From positions 365,867 through 429,866 of the forward strand of contig NZ_JAFCNB010000004.1 in the NCBI RefSeq assembly GCF_017896165.1: 64,000 nt of DNA. Reading direction: 5' to 3'. The notes under the pieces were generated by a model. The model made no database searches. It had not been told where the DNA came from and was given only the letters and a program-made list of their open reading frames with translations. This document shows, in pieces, positions 20,686 to 29,123 of the stretch. The DNA comes from Microbispora oryzae. GTDB taxonomy: Bacteria > Actinomycetota > Actinomycetes > Streptosporangiales > Streptosporangiaceae. Within the stretch, counting starts at the first letter, position 1. Every line of letters starts with the position of its first letter. The position numbers were made by a program, and so were the translations under genes.

Positions 20686-22154
20686 CTGGAGCCTCCGGCG
20701 ACTGCCTGGGCGCCGAGGCCGACGTTGGCGTACACCTCGGGCTTGAGCGCCTTCAGCGCCCGGCCCCACGCGACGCCGAAGACGACCGCCACGATGAAGA
20801 TGGAGGGCAGGATCCAGCGGATGGCCGAGTCGGGAGAGACTCCGAGGACCGTGTCGAAGTTGACCAGCGTGAGGACGATGATCACGCAGAGCGCCACGAT
20901 CGCCAGCGCGGGGGCGATCCGGGTCCGCCACGCGGTCTCGCCCCGCGAGTCGCGCGAGAAGAACACGATCACCGAGATCGACGTGACGGTGAGCAGGGTC
21001 AGCAGCCCGAGGCCGCCGAAGGCGCCGAAGGTGAAGAACAACTTGGTGACGGGGTCGAGCCCGGAGACCGCGTAGATGGTGATGACGATCAGCCCGAGCA
21101 CCGTCTGCATCACCGACCCGGCTACAGGGGCGGCCGTCCGGGCCGAGGTGCGCCCGAACACCGCCGGGAGCACGTTCTCCCGTCCCAGCGCGAAGATGTA
21201 GCGGGCCGTGGTGTTGTGGAAGGCGATCATGCAGGCGATGCTGCTGGTCACGAACAGCACGGAGCCGACCGTCGCGATGGTGGACCCCAGGTGGTCGCTC
21301 GCCTGGTTGAAGATGAGCGTGGGTCCCTGGTCGGTCGCCGCCTTGACGATGCCGTCCGGCCCCGGGGGCACCGTCTGGGCCCAGGCGGAGATCGAGTAGA
21401 GCACGGCGATGATCGTGATGCCCAGGTATGTGGCGATAGGCACCGTCCTGGTGCGGTCCTTGGACTCCTCCGCGAAGACGACCGACGACTCGATGCCGGC
21501 GAATCCCGCGACGACGGTGGCGAGCGCGGCGCCCACGCCGGGGACGAACAGCGCCCCCGGGCTGTAGCCCTCGAAGCTGATGCCGCTCGACGCGCCGCCG
21601 ATCAGGTCACCGATGTCGAACAGCAGGACGATGGCGATCTCACTGACCAGCAGGACGGACAGGATCCGGCCGTTGACGTCCACTCGCAGCAGGCCGAGCA
21701 CACCCGTCACCGCCCACGCGAACAGCGCGATCACCCACCACGGGGGTGAGGCGCCGAACCAGTCCTGCAGCAGCGGTTCGACCGCCGAGCCGATGATGCC
21801 GTACAGGCCGAGTTGCAGGGCGTTGTAAACCAGCAGCGCCACCCACGCGGTCGCCACTCCCTGCGTCCGGCCGAGGCCCTGGGCGGCGTAGGCGTAGAAG
21901 GCGCCCGCGTTCACGACGTGCCGGGCCATCGTCACATAGCCAACGGCGAACAGCGCGAAGATGACGCCCAGGAGCAGGAACGCGAACGGCACGCCGATCA
22001 CGCCGGTCACCTGGTACGCGGTGGGGACCGAACCAGCGACGACCATCAGCGGCGCCGCGGCGGAGATGACGAAGAAAACGACCGACGGCACGCCGAGCCG
22101 ATCCTCGGCCAGCGCGGACGAGACGCTGCTGGGCCGTTTCTCTGTGAGGGACAT
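20682..22154 (-). CDS. APC superfamily amino acid/polyamine permease
   Basis: A 490-aa integral membrane transporter with 12 or more TM helices. The first reads PSVVFFVISAAAPLMVVAGSVP, typical of APC transporters, with the GI/VP unwound-helix motif and the conserved GFAGIESSVVFAEESKDRTRTVPIA after TM6. It probably carries an amino acid or amine by proton coupling. CGGAG precedes the start at 22154. It lies 30 bp after the second GPP34 gene and overlaps the GNAT gene, so the three are one unit. Substrate not determined. Confidence 0.88.
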   Translation of the reverse strand: MSLTEKRPSSVSSALAEDRLGVPSVVFFVISAAAPLMVVAGSVPTAYQVTGVIGVPFAFLLLGVIFALFAVGYVTMARHVVNAGAFYAYAAQGLGRTQGVATAWVALLVYNALQLGLYGIIGSAVEPLLQDWFGASPPWWVIALFAWAVTGVLGLLRVDVNGRILSVLLVSEIAIVLLFDIGDLIGGASSGISFEGYSPGALFVPGVGAALATVVAGFAGIESSVVFAEESKDRTRTVPIATYLGITIIAVLYSISAWAQTVPPGPDGIVKAATDQGPTLIFNQASDHLGSTIATVGSVLFVTSSIACMIAFHNTTARYIFALGRENVLPAVFGRTSARTAAPVAGSVMQTVLGLIVITIYAVSGLDPVTKLFFTFGAFGGLGLLTLLTVTSISVIVFFSRDSRGETAWRTRIAPALAIVALCVIIVLTLVNFDTVLGVSPDSAIRWILPSIFIVAVVFGVAWGRALKALKPEVYANVGLGAQAVAGGSR

Positions 22155-22184
22155 ACGGAACTCCGTGAGATGGGGAAGTGAAGG

Positions 22185-22826
22185 TCACCTTCGGCTGATG
22201 ACGACGCGGCCGATGGCGACCTCGGTGTGAATGATGAGTCGTTGAAGTGGTGCGGGCAGCGTGGCCGTCATGGCGGACGCGAAGGCGGAGTCGTGTTCCC
22301 ACATGGCCTGCTGGGCGCAGCCGGTGGCGACGCAGAGCCCGTAGAGGACGCAGTCCCGTACGGCGGGCGGCTTGCGCCGCTGGATGGCGAGGTTGAGACG
22401 CGCGAGCGGCCAGACGGCCGTGTTCGTGTCCGTCGGCGCCGGCTGCTGAGATTTCAGCAGCCGCTTCGCGGGCGGGCTGAGCAGCTTCGCGGCGATCATT
22501 TTGGACTGGACGTCGGCGTAGACCGTGCGCGAGAGGAAGAGCAGCCAGGTGTCCAGCGGGTGGTCCGGCTCCGCGTCGACGTGGTCGATCACGTTCTGGG
22601 CCAGTGGGTCGCCGACGGCGCCGCGGCCGGTCGCGTACAGGCGGTCCCGGCCCGACTCGAGGTCGACGGCCACACGTTCGGCCAGCAGCAACTCGGCGAT
22701 GACGGCACCGGCCAGCCCCAGGCTCGCCAGGCGCGGATGTAGCCGTGCATGACCTGTCACGCCGTCGTGCATGACGAAGTACAGATCGTCGGCGAGCGAC
22801 GGGCCAGAAAGATCACCTTCAGCCAC
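22185..22826 (-). CDS. GPP34 (GOLPH3/VPS74-like) family protein, copy 2
   Basis: A 213-aa paralogue of the protein at 15246. GTG 22826 is chosen because it gives the family N-terminus (VAEGDLSGPSLADDLYFVMH) and fits a leaderless -10 box; the frame is open upstream to 22919 but that part does not look like the family. Shared features are LYFVMHD..GxxRLHPRLxxLGLAxAxxxELLL, DTNTAVWPLARLNLAIQR and the VVISRR C-terminus. It heads an operon with the APC permease (30 bp later) and the GNAT gene. Membrane-trafficking-like roles are known only for eukaryotic homologues. Confidence 0.85.
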   Translation of the reverse strand: MAEGDLSGPSLADDLYFVMHDGVTGHARLHPRLASLGLAGAVIAELLLAERVAVDLESGRDRLYATGRGAVGDPLAQNVIDHVDAEPDHPLDTWLLFLSRTVYADVQSKMIAAKLLSPPAKRLLKSQQPAPTDTNTAVWPLARLNLAIQRRKPPAVRDCVLYGLCVATGCAQQAMWEHDSAFASAMTATLPAPLQRLIIHTEVAIGRVVISRR

Positions 22827-22840
22827 GATCGGCGATGATA
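22826..22840 (-). promoter_or_regulatory. Leaderless promoter of the second GPP34 gene
   Basis: On the minus strand TATCAT (22840-22835) is followed by 8 bases and GTG at 22826. CCTATA-N12-GTG is identical in spacing to the promoter of the paralogue at 15246. No Shine-Dalgarno sequence is present. The 246 bp upstream (22827-23072) contain no gene I can support. Confidence 0.55.
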
Positions 22841-23072
22841 TAGGCGTTTTGTTTAATCTGTCATCGACGAGTGCGTATGGGCGGCTAACGGAATAACCGA
22901 ACTTTGGGCGGCTGGCCATGGTTATGTGGCGGAACGCGCCTTTTAGGCTTCTGCTTTACCCAGAGTTTTCATCGAACCGAAAGCCCGGGCGGCCGAAGGG
23001 CCGGCATGCGGGGGAGTCGCGGCAGGGGCTTCGAGCCCTGGGATCGGGCCGTGGCCTCACCCGGCTGCGCGG

Positions 23073-24035
23073 TCAGAGGTGAATGAGGGTGCAGGTCACG
23101 CCCGACACCGGGAGCCGCTGCCCCGTGGACAGGCCGCACGCGCCGGCCGGTGAAGGCGCCTTCGACCCCTCCTGAACGAGTGCGGCGCCGACGACCACCC
23201 ACGTCGCACCGGCGGCCCGGGGAATCTCGATGCTGAAGGTGTACGTCAGGTTCCCCAGCGCGTCCGGTCCCGCGTACGTGCGGAACCTGGTGTCCACGCG
23301 TGTCGGCGCCATCTCCCTGTCGAGGAGTTGCGCGGCGATCTCATAGCGCTCCCGCGAGGACAGTCCGCTGGCGCTGACCGTGGCGGTCATCGAGACGGCC
23401 GACTCGCCGGAGGCCCGCGTGGTGGTTGTGATCGTCGGGCGGGCCGTGGTGCGCAGCACCGTCGCGGTCAGGACGACCAGGCCGAGCACCGCGGACCCGA
23501 AGACGTACAGGGCGCCCACGGTCAGCACCGGTCCCACCGGCCACTGCGGATGGCGCCCCGCCACCACGGCGAGCGCGACCGCGGACAGGGCGATGGCGGC
23601 CAGGAACGCCACCCATCCGGTCGAGCCGGACGGGGATCGGCCGGCGTTGTCCACGAACGACCAGCCGATGATTGCCCACATCCAGACGACGAGCCCGGTC
23701 GCCGCGACGAGACCGGCGCGCAGCATCCGGGGATGTCCGGCGAAGGTCCGCTCGCGGGGAACGAACGCCGAGACGAGGCCGACGAGCACGCCCGCGCCCG
23801 CGATGACCGTGGCCGTGAGGGTGGCCTCGGTGATGTTGCGCAGCAGGGCGGTGGCCACCCCGGCGGTGACGCCCGACACGCCCAGCACACCGGCCGCGAC
23901 CGTCACGCTCCCGGCCACGACGTTCATCAGCTGGCCGTATCCGTGCTCGGCGAGACCTGAGCCGGCTTCCCTGGCCGGGCGCCTGTCCGGGCGCCTCGGG
24001 GGGAACACCCCGTCCGAGGTGCCCTTCCTGGTCAC
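23073..24035 (-). CDS. Hypothetical membrane protein (320 aa)
   Basis: I do not recognise this protein. It starts with a basic, polar stretch (GTG 24035), then has about six TM segments between residues 35 and 200. A C-terminal domain of about 110 residues follows, beginning TTARPTITTTTRASG and containing a regular pattern (SMTATVSASGLSSRERYEIAAQLLDRE) that could be a soluble sensor or binding domain. Two Cys near the end (ACGLS, VTCTL) could form a disulphide if it faces outside. It is monocistronic, and no neighbour suggests a role. Confidence 0.6.
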   Translation of the reverse strand: MTRKGTSDGVFPPRRPDRRPAREAGSGLAEHGYGQLMNVVAGSVTVAAGVLGVSGVTAGVATALLRNITEATLTATVIAGAGVLVGLVSAFVPRERTFAGHPRMLRAGLVAATGLVVWMWAIIGWSFVDNAGRSPSGSTGWVAFLAAIALSAVALAVVAGRHPQWPVGPVLTVGALYVFGSAVLGLVVLTATVLRTTARPTITTTTRASGESAVSMTATVSASGLSSRERYEIAAQLLDREMAPTRVDTRFRTYAGPDALGNLTYTFSIEIPRAAGATWVVVGAALVQEGSKAPSPAGACGLSTGQRLPVSGVTCTLIHL

Positions 24036-24129
24036 ACATCGTGATCGCGGGCGGCGGCCGGTGCGTTACCCGTGTTTCGCGGGCGCATGGCTGCCTGCCG
24101 AGGCGCGGCGGCCGGACGGACGCATGCGG

Positions 24130-24540
24130 CTACGCGGCCGGCTGCTGCGAGATCCGCACCATGTTGCCCGAGGGGTCGCGGAACGCGCAGTCGCGCGGAC
24201 CCCAGGGCTGGTCGATGGGCTCCTGCAGCACCTCGGCGCCGGAGGCCCGGACCTTCTCGAAGGTCACGTCGAGGTCGTCGGTACGGAAGACGATCATCGG
24301 CATGACGCCCTTGGTGAGGAGCTCCTGCAGGGCGTCGCCGTCGGCCTGCGACCGGCCGGCGTGCGGCTCGGAGAGCACGAGCTCAAGGCCCGGCTGGGTC
24401 GGGCTGCCGAGGGTGACCCAGCGGAATTCGCCGGACGCGACGTCGTTGCGCAGCTCAAGGCCGAGCGCGTCGCGGTAGAAGGCGAGCGCCTCGTCCACGT
24501 CGTTGACAGTGATGTGACAGTACTGAAGTGCGATGGTCAT
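24130..24540 (-). CDS. VOC family protein
   Basis: A 136-aa glyoxalase-fold protein with two half-domains: YCHITVNDVDEALAFYRDALGLELR at the N-terminus and a second module ending CAFRDPSGNMVRISQQ. His9 and the late Glu/Asp positions are compatible with a metal site. It follows the AraC gene on the same strand after 10 bp, and the two form one operon. Such AraC-VOC pairs are frequent in actinomycetes; the substrate is unknown. Confidence 0.85.
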   Translation of the reverse strand: MTIALQYCHITVNDVDEALAFYRDALGLELRNDVASGEFRWVTLGSPTQPGLELVLSEPHAGRSQADGDALQELLTKGVMPMIVFRTDDLDVTFEKVRASGAEVLQEPIDQPWGPRDCAFRDPSGNMVRISQQPAA

Positions 24541-24550
24541 GCGGGCAACG

Positions 24551-24991
24551 CTAGGCGGCGGCCTCGCGTTCCGCTTCTCGAATTCTGCTCCGCAGGTCTC
24601 TGACCGGCCGGGTGTTCACCTTCGCCACGCAGGAGGGCATCGCCGTCACCGCGCCGTGTTCCCGCGCCCGGTACGCGCTCGGCGTCTCGCCCACAAGCTC
24701 GCTGAACCGCGAGCTGAACGAGCCGAGCGAGGTACAGCCGACCGCCATGCACGCGTCGGTCACGCTCATCCCCGCGCGCAGCATCGCCATCGCCCGCTCG
24801 ATCCGGCGGGTCATGAGGTAGCGGTACGGAGTCTCGCCGTAGGCCGCCCGGAACTGCCGCGAGAAGTGCGCCGGAGACATGAGCGCGCGGCGGGCCATCG
24901 TCGGCACGTCGAGCGGGCGTGCGTATTCCCTGTCGATCAAATCCCGCGCCCGGCGCAGGTGCGCGAGGTTGGCGAGCTCTTCCGGAGTCAT
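24551..24991 (-). CDS. AraC family transcriptional regulator (short)
   Basis: A 146-aa protein that is almost only the AraC/XylS DNA-binding domain. The first HTH is DREYARPLDVPTMARRALMSPAHFSRQFRAAYGETPYRYL and the second is RIERAMAMLRAGMSVTDACMAVGCTSLGSFSSRFSELVGETPSAYR. The usual ligand-binding cupin is absent. A basic C-terminal tail of about 35 residues follows. The downstream VOC gene is 10 bp away, so the regulator probably controls its own operon. Confidence 0.87.
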   Translation of the reverse strand: MTPEELANLAHLRRARDLIDREYARPLDVPTMARRALMSPAHFSRQFRAAYGETPYRYLMTRRIERAMAMLRAGMSVTDACMAVGCTSLGSFSSRFSELVGETPSAYRAREHGAVTAMPSCVAKVNTRPVRDLRSRIREAEREAAA

Positions 24992-25084
24992 GCGGAGAGG
25001 CTATACCCGCCGGCCGACAAGATCGCCTCTGACCTGCGACGATGTGGTCGTCCAGGCTCCGGGCGACGGCGGCCGGGGGAGGCC

Positions 25085-26563
25085 TCACCGACGGGGCGAG
25101 GTGGTCCGGCGGGCCGTGCCGTGCTCCGTCTCGTGACCGCTCTCGCGGTCTGTCTTCTCGAACAGCGCCGCCGCCCGGGCAGCGGTGGCCATGGCGCGGC
25201 GCCCCGTGCTGAACAGCGCGAGGACGCCGACACCGGCGCCGAGCCCGAGCACCAGCCACCACACGCCGTGTTCCGCCCCCATGGAGGCCGCTCCACCGCG
25301 GGCCAGGGCCGGTCCCACGATCGTTCCCGCGATCGCGACTCCCAGGGTGGTCCCGGTCTGCCGGCCGGTGGAGGCCAGCGAAGCGGCCACCCCGGCCATC
25401 GAGCGCGGCATCCCGGAGACCGCCGTATTGGTGATGGGCGGGTTCACGGTGCCGAGGAAGACGCCGAACGGCAGGAAGGTGGCGAGCACCCACGGCAGCG
25501 GGGTGCTCGCGCCGATCCACAGCGACGCGGCGCCGCCCAGTGCCAGTGCGGCCCCGGAGACCAGCAGGGGGAGCGCGGGCCCCCGTGCCGCGGCCAGCCG
25601 GCCGGCGCGTGGGGAGAGCATCATGACCGGCAGCCCGACCGGGAGCATGCACAGCCCGGCCGTCAACGCCGACATTCCGCGCACGTCCTGCAGATACTGG
25701 GTGGAGACGAACAGGAACGCGCTGAACCCGCACAGGGCGAAGAGCGCCGTCATGATCGCACCGCTGAACGGCACACTGCGGAAGAGACGCAGTTCGAGCA
25801 GCGGGTCGGCGCGGCGCGGTTCGTAGCCCAGGATGCCCATGAGGCCGAGCGCGGCCACGGCGAGCAGGCCGACGATGACCGGTGAACTCCAGCCCAGCCC
25901 CTTGGACTCGATGATCGCGTAGACGACGCTGCCCAGCACCAGGATCACCAGGATCTGGCCCACCGGGTCGGGCCGGCGCGCCCGTGCGGCGCGAGACTCG
26001 GGCACGAACAGCGCGGTGCCCACGATCGCGGCGGCCACGATCGGCACGTTGACCCAGAAGACGGAGCGCCAGCCGAAGCCGTCGACCAGAGCGCCGCCGA
26101 GGATGGGGCCCAGCGCCAGCGACAGACCGGACATCGAGCCGAACACGCCGATGGCCCTGCCCCGCTCGACCGGATCGGGAAACGTTGTGGCGATGATGGC
26201 CATCGCCACCGGGTTGAGCATCGTGCCGCCGACGGCCTGCGCCATCCGCGCTGCGATCAGCCAGCCGATGCCCGGCGCCAGCGCGCACAGCGTCGAGCCG
26301 AGCCCGAACGCGGCCAGGCCGACCTGGAATACCCGCCGGCGGCCGACCCGGTCGGCCGTCGATCCGGCCAGCACCAGGAAACTCGCCAGCACGAGGGTGT
26401 ACGCGTCGACCGTCCACTGCAGGCCGGACTCCGAGGCACGCAGGTCACGGCGGATCGCGGGGAGCGCGACGTTGACGATGGAGACGTCCATCACCACGAC
26501 GACGATGCTGGCGCAGCAGATGGCGAGCACCAGGAGGCGGCGGCGCCGGCTCAGCTCGGGCAT
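25085..26563 (-). CDS. MFS multidrug exporter (DHA2-like)
   Basis: A 492-aa major facilitator. MDVSIVNVALPAIRRDL in TM1 carries motif D1 of drug:H+ antiporters, GSTADRVGRRRVFQVG is motif A, and LGPILGGALVDGFGWRSVFWVNVP is motif C of exporters. The predicted TM number (13-14) fits the DHA2 family. GGAG lies before ATG 26563. It is divergent from a MerR regulator whose promoter has the diagnostic 19-bp spacer, so drug-induced, MerR-activated expression is inferred. Substrates unknown. Confidence 0.9.
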   Translation of the reverse strand: MPELSRRRRLLVLAICCASIVVVVMDVSIVNVALPAIRRDLRASESGLQWTVDAYTLVLASFLVLAGSTADRVGRRRVFQVGLAAFGLGSTLCALAPGIGWLIAARMAQAVGGTMLNPVAMAIIATTFPDPVERGRAIGVFGSMSGLSLALGPILGGALVDGFGWRSVFWVNVPIVAAAIVGTALFVPESRAARARRPDPVGQILVILVLGSVVYAIIESKGLGWSSPVIVGLLAVAALGLMGILGYEPRRADPLLELRLFRSVPFSGAIMTALFALCGFSAFLFVSTQYLQDVRGMSALTAGLCMLPVGLPVMMLSPRAGRLAAARGPALPLLVSGAALALGGAASLWIGASTPLPWVLATFLPFGVFLGTVNPPITNTAVSGMPRSMAGVAASLASTGRQTGTTLGVAIAGTIVGPALARGGAASMGAEHGVWWLVLGLGAGVGVLALFSTGRRAMATAARAAALFEKTDRESGHETEHGTARRTTSPRR

Positions 26564-26622
26564 GCGGCTCCGTTCGGTGGACCGCCGGAGTCTTCGGCGG
26601 CACGGTTGCGGGGACTGACTCG

Positions 26623-26653
26623 ACGCTAGGATTTAGAGCGTGCTCGAAGTCAA
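26623..26653 (-). promoter_or_regulatory. MerR-activated promoter for the MFS exporter
   Basis: On the minus strand TTGACT (26653-26648) and TAGCGT (26628-26623) are separated by 19 bp, the over-long spacer that MerR proteins correct by twisting DNA. Inside it lies an inverted repeat, GATTTAGAGC / GCTCGAAGTC (26630-26651, 8 of 10 pairs). On the plus strand TAGGAT is followed by 7 bases and the GTG of the merR gene (leaderless). One site therefore serves both genes. Confidence 0.7.
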
Positions 26654-27092
26654 TCCGCAGCCGGAATCCGGACCCGCTCCCTCCGATCAGCGGGCGGGCG
26701 TGAGCATCGCCGAGGCCGCCCGCCGCACCGGGGTCAGCGTCCACACCCTCCGCTACTACGAACGTGCCGGGCTGGTCGCCATGCCCGTCGGCCGCACCGC
26801 CGGCGGCCGGCGGCGCTACCACCAGATCGACCTCGAGTGGATCGTCCTGTGCACGAGACTGCGCGCCACCGGCATGCCCATCAAGACCATCCGCCGCTAT
26901 GCCCAGCTCGTCTCCGCCGGGTACGGCAACGAGCAGGAACGGCTCGCGCTTCTGGAGGCCCACCGCGCCGAGGTGGCTGCCAGGCTCGCCGAAGTGCGTG
27001 AGAATCTCAGGCTGATCGATCGCAAGATCGATGTCTATCGGGGCCGCCTCGACGCCGATACGGCTGTGGGCGCCGGGCCGGATGCTGAGTGA
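26640..27092 (+). CDS. MerR family transcriptional regulator
   Basis: A 150-aa regulator. The N-terminal winged HTH reads SIAEAARRTGVSVHTLRYYERAGLVAMPVGRTAGGRRRYHQIDLEWI, the canonical MerR signature. A dimerisation coiled coil (NEQERLALLEAHRAEVAARLAEVRENLRLIDRKIDVYRGRL) follows. No Cys residues for metal sensing are present in the C-terminus, so a drug- or stress-responsive subfamily is likely. GTG 26640 is leaderless. It should activate the divergent MFS exporter from the 19-bp-spacer promoter. Confidence 0.9.
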   Translation: MLEVNPQPESGPAPSDQRAGVSIAEAARRTGVSVHTLRYYERAGLVAMPVGRTAGGRRRYHQIDLEWIVLCTRLRATGMPIKTIRRYAQLVSAGYGNEQERLALLEAHRAEVAARLAEVRENLRLIDRKIDVYRGRLDADTAVGAGPDAE

Positions 27093-27116
27093 GCGGGATT
27101 CCTGATCCGGCTTTCT

Positions 27117-27554
27117 CTATGCCTCAGGGCCGGTGGCACGGCAGCAGGCATCGCCGCCTGTGGCGGTGGCGCTCCTGCCGAGGGTGCCGGCGTCGGCCTT
27201 GACGACGTAGACCTCCCAGGGTTCGCCGCCCGGGCCGTGCACCCAGACCTTGTCCTGCAGGGCGTAGCAGCAGGAGATGTCGTTCTCCTCGAAGGTGGCC
27301 AGGCCGGACTCCTTCAGGCGCTCGGCGGCGGCGGTGACCTCCTCGCCGGAGGCGACCTCGACTCCGAGGTGGTCCATCCGGGTCTCCTGCCCTGCCTCGC
27401 CTTCGATGAGGACGAGCTTGAGCGGCGGCTCGGCGATGGCGAAGTTGGCGTAGCCGGGGCGGCGCTTGGCGGGCTCCGTGCCGAACAGCGTGGAGTAGAA
27501 CGCGATCGAGCCTTCCAGGTCGGCGACGCGCAGAGCGAGCTGCACACGGGGCAT
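27117..27554 (-). CDS. arsI: ArsI/CadI family Fe-dependent dioxygenase (C-As lyase-like)
   Basis: A 145-aa VOC protein of the ArsI/CadI group. ArsI cleaves the carbon-arsenic bond of trivalent organoarsenicals such as methylarsenite. The family features are present: Gln5 (MPRVQLALRV), His62 (MDHLGVEV) and Glu114 (EPWEVYVV) as Fe(II) ligands, and the vicinal pair Cys95-Cys96 in DISCCYALQDKVWVHGPGG that binds the As(III) substrate. A further CC pair lies near the C-terminus (137-138). Start ATG 27554 has GGAGGAG upstream. A dyad about 100 bp upstream may be its operator. CadI-type cadmium-induced proteins look alike, but the arsenic context favours ArsI. Confidence 0.8.
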   Translation of the reverse strand: MPRVQLALRVADLEGSIAFYSTLFGTEPAKRRPGYANFAIAEPPLKLVLIEGEAGQETRMDHLGVEVASGEEVTAAAERLKESGLATFEENDISCCYALQDKVWVHGPGGEPWEVYVVKADAGTLGRSATATGGDACCRATGPEA

Positions 27555-27654
27555 GGGCTCTCCTCCTTGATCGCAAGCAGCGGGCGGCGACGCTACCCCC
27601 GGGCTGGATGGCCTTCTGACCAACCGCCATCCGCGGATTGCCGCCTTCATTAGA

Positions 27655-27668
27655 TAAGTGTCAACTTA
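27655..27668. promoter_or_regulatory. Dyad upstream of arsI
   Basis: TAAGTGTCAACTTA is a 14-bp palindrome (arms TAAGT/ACTTA) in an AT-rich patch about 100 bp before the arsI start; TTGACA on the minus strand overlaps it and may be a -35. It differs from the ATATYGA-type sites of the ars genes at 29-37 kb, so another metalloregulator may act here. The rest of 27555-27801 shows no gene. Confidence 0.4.
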
Positions 27669-27801
27669 GAGCTATGTCGAAACAAATGCTGCCAATCGTT
27701 GACACGGGCGTGGCGGTATCTGGTGGGGCGTCCGGTACGTCCGGTGGGGATGCCGTCCGCCCCTGGTGTGGGAGGCGATGCCGGTCCGGCGCGGTGCCGG
27801 T

Positions 27802-28857
27802 TCAGATGAGGATGAGGCCGAGAAGCCAGGCGACGCCTGCCGCGAAGGCGGGCGTGATCGTCCAGCCGATGAGGAAGTCGCGCAGAGTCTTGAACTTGAT
27901 GCGGTCGAGTTGCAGCCCGGCCGACCCCGCGATGGCCCCCGCCGACACCTGCGTCGTGGACATGGGCAGACCGGCCTGTGCGCCGAACCCGACGAGCACG
28001 GCCGTGGTCACGTTGGCCCGCAGGCCCTCGGTGTGGCTCATCTTGACGACGTCTTCCCCGAGCCGCCTGGCGACGCGCATGCCGACCGCCAGGGCGCCGG
28101 CGGCCATGGAGAAGGCCACGATGAACAGGATTCCGTTGGTCGACATCCCCGCGGGGACCAGCGCGAACGACCCGACCGCGACAAGTTTGGGCGTGTCGTT
28201 GAGCCCGCGGGCGAAGCTGGTGGCGCCGCTGGAGATCCAGTGGGCGGCGGTGACGACCCGGCCCGAGGCGGTCCCGTCGGAAGCGTCGGCCGGGGCCTCG
28301 TGCGGGGCCCGCGCGGTCGCGGCCTCGGCGGACAGGCCACCGGAGCCGACGGGGACGGGGGCCGGGCTGCTCCGGCGAGCGCGGGTGAAGAAGCCCGCGA
28401 CAAGGGCCAGGGCCATCGACAGCAGGTAAGCCACGAAGATCGAGGCGATCAGCGGATAGACGACCTTGGCCGGTAGGGCGCCCCATTTGACGGCGCCTGG
28501 AGCGAGCTGGATGCCCGCGCCGACCAGGGCGCCGACCAGGGCGTGCGTCGTCGAGACGGGCAGGCTCAGCCAGGTGGCCAGGGCGACCCACAGGCCGGTC
28601 GCGGCCAGCACGGCGATCGCGAAGCCGTCGGTCGGCTTGGCGGCGACGATTCCGGAAGAGAACAGAGCGGTCATATTGCCGGCGATGACCAGGGAGACGA
28701 GGCATCCGGCCAGCGTGGTGACGGTTCCCCAGATGACGGCGGTCCGGTAGGCGGTGGCGCCGGCTCCGGCGAGGGTGGCGACTCCTTTGGAGACGTCGTT
28801 TCCGCCGTTCGCGGCCGACAGGGCGATGAGCAGGGCGACAAAGACGACAAGCAGCAT
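27802..28857 (-). CDS. PiT family inorganic phosphate transporter
   Basis: A 351-aa integral membrane transporter of the PiT family (low-affinity, metal-phosphate/H+ symport). The N-terminal signature SAANGGNDVSKGVATLAGAGA is a GANDVANA-type motif; the second copy is SFARGLNDTPKLVAVG in the other half, separated by a Pro/Ala/Ser-rich cytoplasmic loop (about residues 165-205). LPVSTTHALVGALVGAG and LPMSTTQVSAGAIAGS are the paired PiT motifs. AAGGAAG precedes ATG 28857. Arsenate enters cells through Pit proteins, so its place next to arsR may reflect phosphate supply under arsenate stress or deliberate arsenate uptake; this is inference. Confidence 0.9.
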   Translation of the reverse strand: MLLVVFVALLIALSAANGGNDVSKGVATLAGAGATAYRTAVIWGTVTTLAGCLVSLVIAGNMTALFSSGIVAAKPTDGFAIAVLAATGLWVALATWLSLPVSTTHALVGALVGAGIQLAPGAVKWGALPAKVVYPLIASIFVAYLLSMALALVAGFFTRARRSSPAPVPVGSGGLSAEAATARAPHEAPADASDGTASGRVVTAAHWISSGATSFARGLNDTPKLVAVGSFALVPAGMSTNGILFIVAFSMAAGALAVGMRVARRLGEDVVKMSHTEGLRANVTTAVLVGFGAQAGLPMSTTQVSAGAIAGSAGLQLDRIKFKTLRDFLIGWTITPAFAAGVAWLLGLILI

Positions 28858-28916
28858 CAGAGGCTTCCTTGTCCCTCAGGGCAGTGCGATCTGACCGTGC
28901 GGGTGTGCGAACAGAC

Positions 28917-29015
28917 GTCAGGAACGCCTGCGCGCTGGTCCACGAGTCGAGAAAGGCCCAGGCGGTCGGCGACGTCGGTGTCGTTGTTCGCGATCAGGGC
29001 GCCGGTGCGGGGGGG
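28917..29015 (-). pseudogene. Possible transposase remnant in the PiT-arsR intergenic region
   Basis: The 318 bp between the PiT and arsR genes (28858-29175) hold no intact gene. On the minus strand a fragment reads GALIANNDTDVADRLGLSRL followed by VDQRAGVPD, which recalls the N-terminal region of IS1380-type transposases (AxxLGLxxLVDxxxxL). It has no start, no catalytic core and no recognisable ends. The match is by eye and weak. The arsR operator and promoter lie at the other end of this gap. Confidence 0.3.
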
Positions 29016-29123
29016 TGCCGGGGGTGCGCGAACGCGCGGATGTGACACCCATCCTCCGTCAGGCTGGAGCTCCACCAGGGGTTCACGCGCAGTTTCCCCC
29101 ACGTTCACTTATCGGTCAATGTC

